Assembly: GCA_022843505.1 (NCBI GenBank)
Contig: JALHNN010000018.1
Span: 1-14,847 of the forward strand
Direction of reading: 5' to 3'
DNA: 14,847 nucleotides
DNA from: Sulfuritalea sp.
GTDB taxonomy: Bacteria > Pseudomonadota > Gammaproteobacteria > Burkholderiales > Rhodocyclaceae
Shown: positions 12,934 to 14,847 of the stretch, piece by piece
How positions within the stretch are numbered: position 1 is the stretch's first letter
How the letters are laid out: each line of letters begins with the position of its first letter
Program-made: the position numbers and the translations under genes
The notes under the pieces: model-generated
What the model was told of the DNA's origin: nothing
Databases searched by the model: none
The model's input: only the letters and a program-made list of their open reading frames with translations

Positions 12934-14565
12934 ATGGCTCAGACCGCAGCGGCTGCATCCTCCTTCCCGCTATCGCCGGAGGCCTTCGGCCGCATGGGCG
13001 CCAGCCAGAAACTGCTCAGCCTGATCGTGCTGGCCATGCTGGCGGCGGTGGTGATCGTCGGCGTGATGTGGGCCCGGGAACCCTCCTACGCGGTCCTGTT
13101 CTCGATCCAGGATGAAAAGGACGGCGGCCAGATCGTCGCCGCCCTGCAGCAGCAGAACATCCCCTACCGCTTCAGCCAGAGCGGACATACCATCCTGGTG
13201 CCGCAGGCCCTGGTCCATGACACGCGCCTGAAGCTCGCCGGCCAGGGCCTGCCCAAGGGCGGACTGGCAGGCTTCGAGCTCATGGAAAACCAGAAGCTGG
13301 GCATCAGCCAGTTCGCCGAGCAGGTGAACTTCCAGCGCGGGCTGGAAGGCGAACTGGCGCGCTCGATCCAGTCCCTGGCCGCGGTCAAGGGGGCGCGGGT
13401 GCATCTGGCGATTCCCAAGCAGTCGGCCTTCCTGCGGGAGGACCAGAAGGCCTCGGCCTCGGTGCTGGTCAGCCTGGCACCGGGCCGCAGCCTCGATCAG
13501 GCGCAGGTGGCCGGCATCGTCAACCTGGTGGCTTTCAGCGTGCCGCAACTGACCCCGAAGAACGTCAGCGTCATCGATCAGGAGGGCAAGCTGATTTCGC
13601 AGCAGGTCGACCCGACGCGCGACGCCGGGCTGGACGCGGCGCAGATCCGCTTCGTGCGCGAGATCGAAAACGCCTACGTCCAGCGCATCGAATCCATCCT
13701 CGTTCCCATCGTCGGCAATAACAACGTCCGCGCCCAGGTCGCCGCCGACATCGACTTTTCCCAGACGGATCAAGTCGCCGAAACCTATCGCCCGAATCCT
13801 GCACCGGCGACCGCGATCCGCAGCCAGCTCACCTCCGAGACCGGCAGCGGTGCGCCGGCGGCGGCCGGAATTCCCGGCGCCTTGAGCAACCAGCCGCCGG
13901 CACCTGCCACGGCGCCGCTGGCCCAGCCGGCGCAAAGCGCTGCCGCGGCGCCGGCCGCGCAGCAGAATTACAGCCGCAACTCCACGGTCAATTACGAGAT
14001 CGACAAGACCGTGCGCCATACCAAGGTCGCGCCCGGTGCGGTGCGCCGCCTGTCGGTGGCCGTGGTGGTTAATTACCGCAAGGACGCGCCCAAGGATCCG
14101 AAAGATGCCGCCAAGGTGCAGGGGACGCCGCTTTCCGAGAACGACCTCAAGCAGATCAACGAGTTGGCCCGGGAGGCCGTGGGCTTCAACAAGGAGCGCG
14201 GCGACACGCTGAATGTCGCCAATGCCCCCTTTACCGCGGTTGAAAAGGAAGTCGTCCCCGATGCCCCGATCTGGCAAAGCCCGACGCTGATCTCCACCCT
14301 GCTCGAAGCGGGTCGCTATCTGCTGATCGCTGTCGCCGTATTCTGGCTTTGGACGCGGATCGTCAAGCCGGTGCTGCTCAGTTTTGCCGAAGCGGCCACC
14401 CGGGCAGCCGCCGAGCGTGCCGCCGCGACCGTCGACGAAACTCCCCAGGGGGTACAGCAGCACAACTACGAAACCAAGCTCGCGGCCGCCCGCGAAATGG
14501 CCAAGCAGGACCCGAAAGCCGTCGCTGCCATGATCAAGGACTGGGTGGGGCGCGGTGAAGGCTGA
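12934..14565 (+). CDS. fliF: Flagellar M-ring (MS-ring) protein FliF
   Basis: 543 residues, near the usual 550-570. FliF forms the inner-membrane MS ring on which the rod, switch complex and export gate are built. The first transmembrane helix is 27-46 (LLSLIVLAMLAAVVIVGVMW). It is followed by the periplasmic ring-building domains, with the family stretches YAVLFSIQD, GLPKGGLAGFELM, QVNFQRGLEGELARSI and VKGARVHLAIPKQSAFLRE. An Ala/Pro/Gln-rich linker lies near 285-345. The second transmembrane helix is about 458-475 (YLLIAVAVFWLW). The C-terminal FliG-binding tail ends AREMAKQDPKAVAAMIKDWV and is intact. The ribosome site before the ATG is weak. It overlaps fliG by 11 bp, implying coupled translation, and diverges from flrB across 168 bp holding a sigma-54 promoter. 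Confidence 0.97.
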   Translation: MAQTAAAASSFPLSPEAFGRMGASQKLLSLIVLAMLAAVVIVGVMWAREPSYAVLFSIQDEKDGGQIVAALQQQNIPYRFSQSGHTILVPQALVHDTRLKLAGQGLPKGGLAGFELMENQKLGISQFAEQVNFQRGLEGELARSIQSLAAVKGARVHLAIPKQSAFLREDQKASASVLVSLAPGRSLDQAQVAGIVNLVAFSVPQLTPKNVSVIDQEGKLISQQVDPTRDAGLDAAQIRFVREIENAYVQRIESILVPIVGNNNVRAQVAADIDFSQTDQVAETYRPNPAPATAIRSQLTSETGSGAPAAAGIPGALSNQPPAPATAPLAQPAQSAAAAPAAQQNYSRNSTVNYEIDKTVRHTKVAPGAVRRLSVAVVVNYRKDAPKDPKDAAKVQGTPLSENDLKQINELAREAVGFNKERGDTLNVANAPFTAVEKEVVPDAPIWQSPTLISTLLEAGRYLLIAVAVFWLWTRIVKPVLLSFAEAATRAAAERAAATVDETPQGVQQHNYETKLAAAREMAKQDPKAVAAMIKDWVGRGEG

Positions 14566-14847
14566 GGAGGGCATTGAGAAGAGCGCCATCCTGCTGCTGT
14601 CGCTGGGCCAGGACGAAGCCGCCGAAGTACTCAGGAACCTGGGACCGAAGGAAGTCCAGAAACTCGGCCACGCCATGGCCGCCCTCAAGCAGGTGCCGCG
14701 CGAGCGGGTGGAATCGGTGATCGACGATTTCGCCAAGCACGCCTCCAAGGACACGATGAAGGCGATGATGGTCGATAAGACGGGATGGGAAGACGCCTAT
14801 CTCCGCCCCCACAAGAAGCGCTTCCAGAGCATCGTCAACTGCTCCGA
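14555..14847 (+). CDS. fliG: Flagellar motor switch protein FliG, N-terminal part (runs off window; diverges after residue about 67)
   Basis: The GTG at 14555 starts VKAEEGIEKSAILLLSLGQD, the standard FliG beginning, followed by EAAEVLRNLGPKEVQKLGHA and MAALKQVPRERVESVIDDF. This is the N-terminal domain that binds the FliF C-terminal tail and seats the switch complex at the MS ring. The start overlaps the fliF stop by 11 bp, and a GGGG element lies just upstream. After about residue 67 (base 14755) the frame reads MKAMMVDKTGWEDAYLRPHK and onwards, whereas FliG proteins continue with a stretch like 'T.LG.DSDEYIR.VLTKALG'. No other frame restores FliG. The rest of the gene is beyond the window, so truncation, insertion or a misjoined assembly end cannot be separated. 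Confidence 0.85.
   Translation, partial: MKAEEGIEKSAILLLSLGQDEAAEVLRNLGPKEVQKLGHAMAALKQVPRERVESVIDDFAKHASKDTMKAMMVDKTGWEDAYLRPHKKRFQSIVNCS

Noticed and set aside
12970..14754. 594-codon minus-strand open frame opposite fliF
   Set aside because: It is an antisense shadow of an unmistakable FliF; the translation looks like the mirrored codon pattern, rich in His, Arg and Gly.

Overview
This GC-rich window most likely comes from a flagellated betaproteobacterium, probably Rhodocyclales-like. That rests on codon use, the FlrB/FlrC-type flagellar regulators, the style of the MCP, GGDEF and HD-GYP proteins, and sigma-54 promoters. The taxonomic call is inference; no rRNA is present. Coding density is high and no gene-free stretch exceeds 300 bases; the longest gap is 3487-3682 (196 bp). 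I see no tRNA, rRNA, CRISPR array, insertion sequence or prophage.

Layout. Positions 1-369 (+) hold the end of a J-domain-type co-chaperone. A convergent block on the minus strand runs from 10.1 kb down to 0.4 kb. Read in transcription order from fliE, it encodes FliE, a secreted two-domain alpha-carbonic anhydrase, a small lipoprotein, an HD-GYP phosphodiesterase, a membrane-linked methyltransferase, a GGEEF diguanylate cyclase, a soluble MCP with a CZB zinc-binding domain, and a 626-residue Sel1-repeat protein. Upstream on the same strand lie flrB (sensor kinase) and flrC (sigma-54 activator). Diverging from flrB on the plus strand are fliF (MS ring) and the start of fliG (switch).

Regulation can be read from the DNA. 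A perfect sigma-54 promoter (TGGCACG-N4-TTGCA) precedes fliE. A near-perfect one precedes fliF. A degenerate one points towards flrB, and a plausible one precedes the diguanylate cyclase. A small palindrome sits between the two divergent flrB/fliF promoters. The inferred picture is an RpoN/FlrC-driven class of basal-body genes, with adjacent genes that make and break c-di-GMP and a zinc-sensing cytoplasmic chemoreceptor feeding the same motility decision.

Two places look broken. flrC carries an apparent one-base deletion in its Fis-type DNA-binding domain; the correct C-terminus is still readable in the next frame. The fliG reading frame stops resembling FliG after about residue 67, roughly 90 bases before the window ends. 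Both may be real mutations or sequencing/assembly faults. I found no convincing wholly new multi-gene system. The more unusual items are the adhesin-like/carbonic anhydrase fusion, the repeated cysteines in the Sel1 protein, and paired palindromes inside flrC that share half-sites with the flrB-fliF intergenic palindrome.
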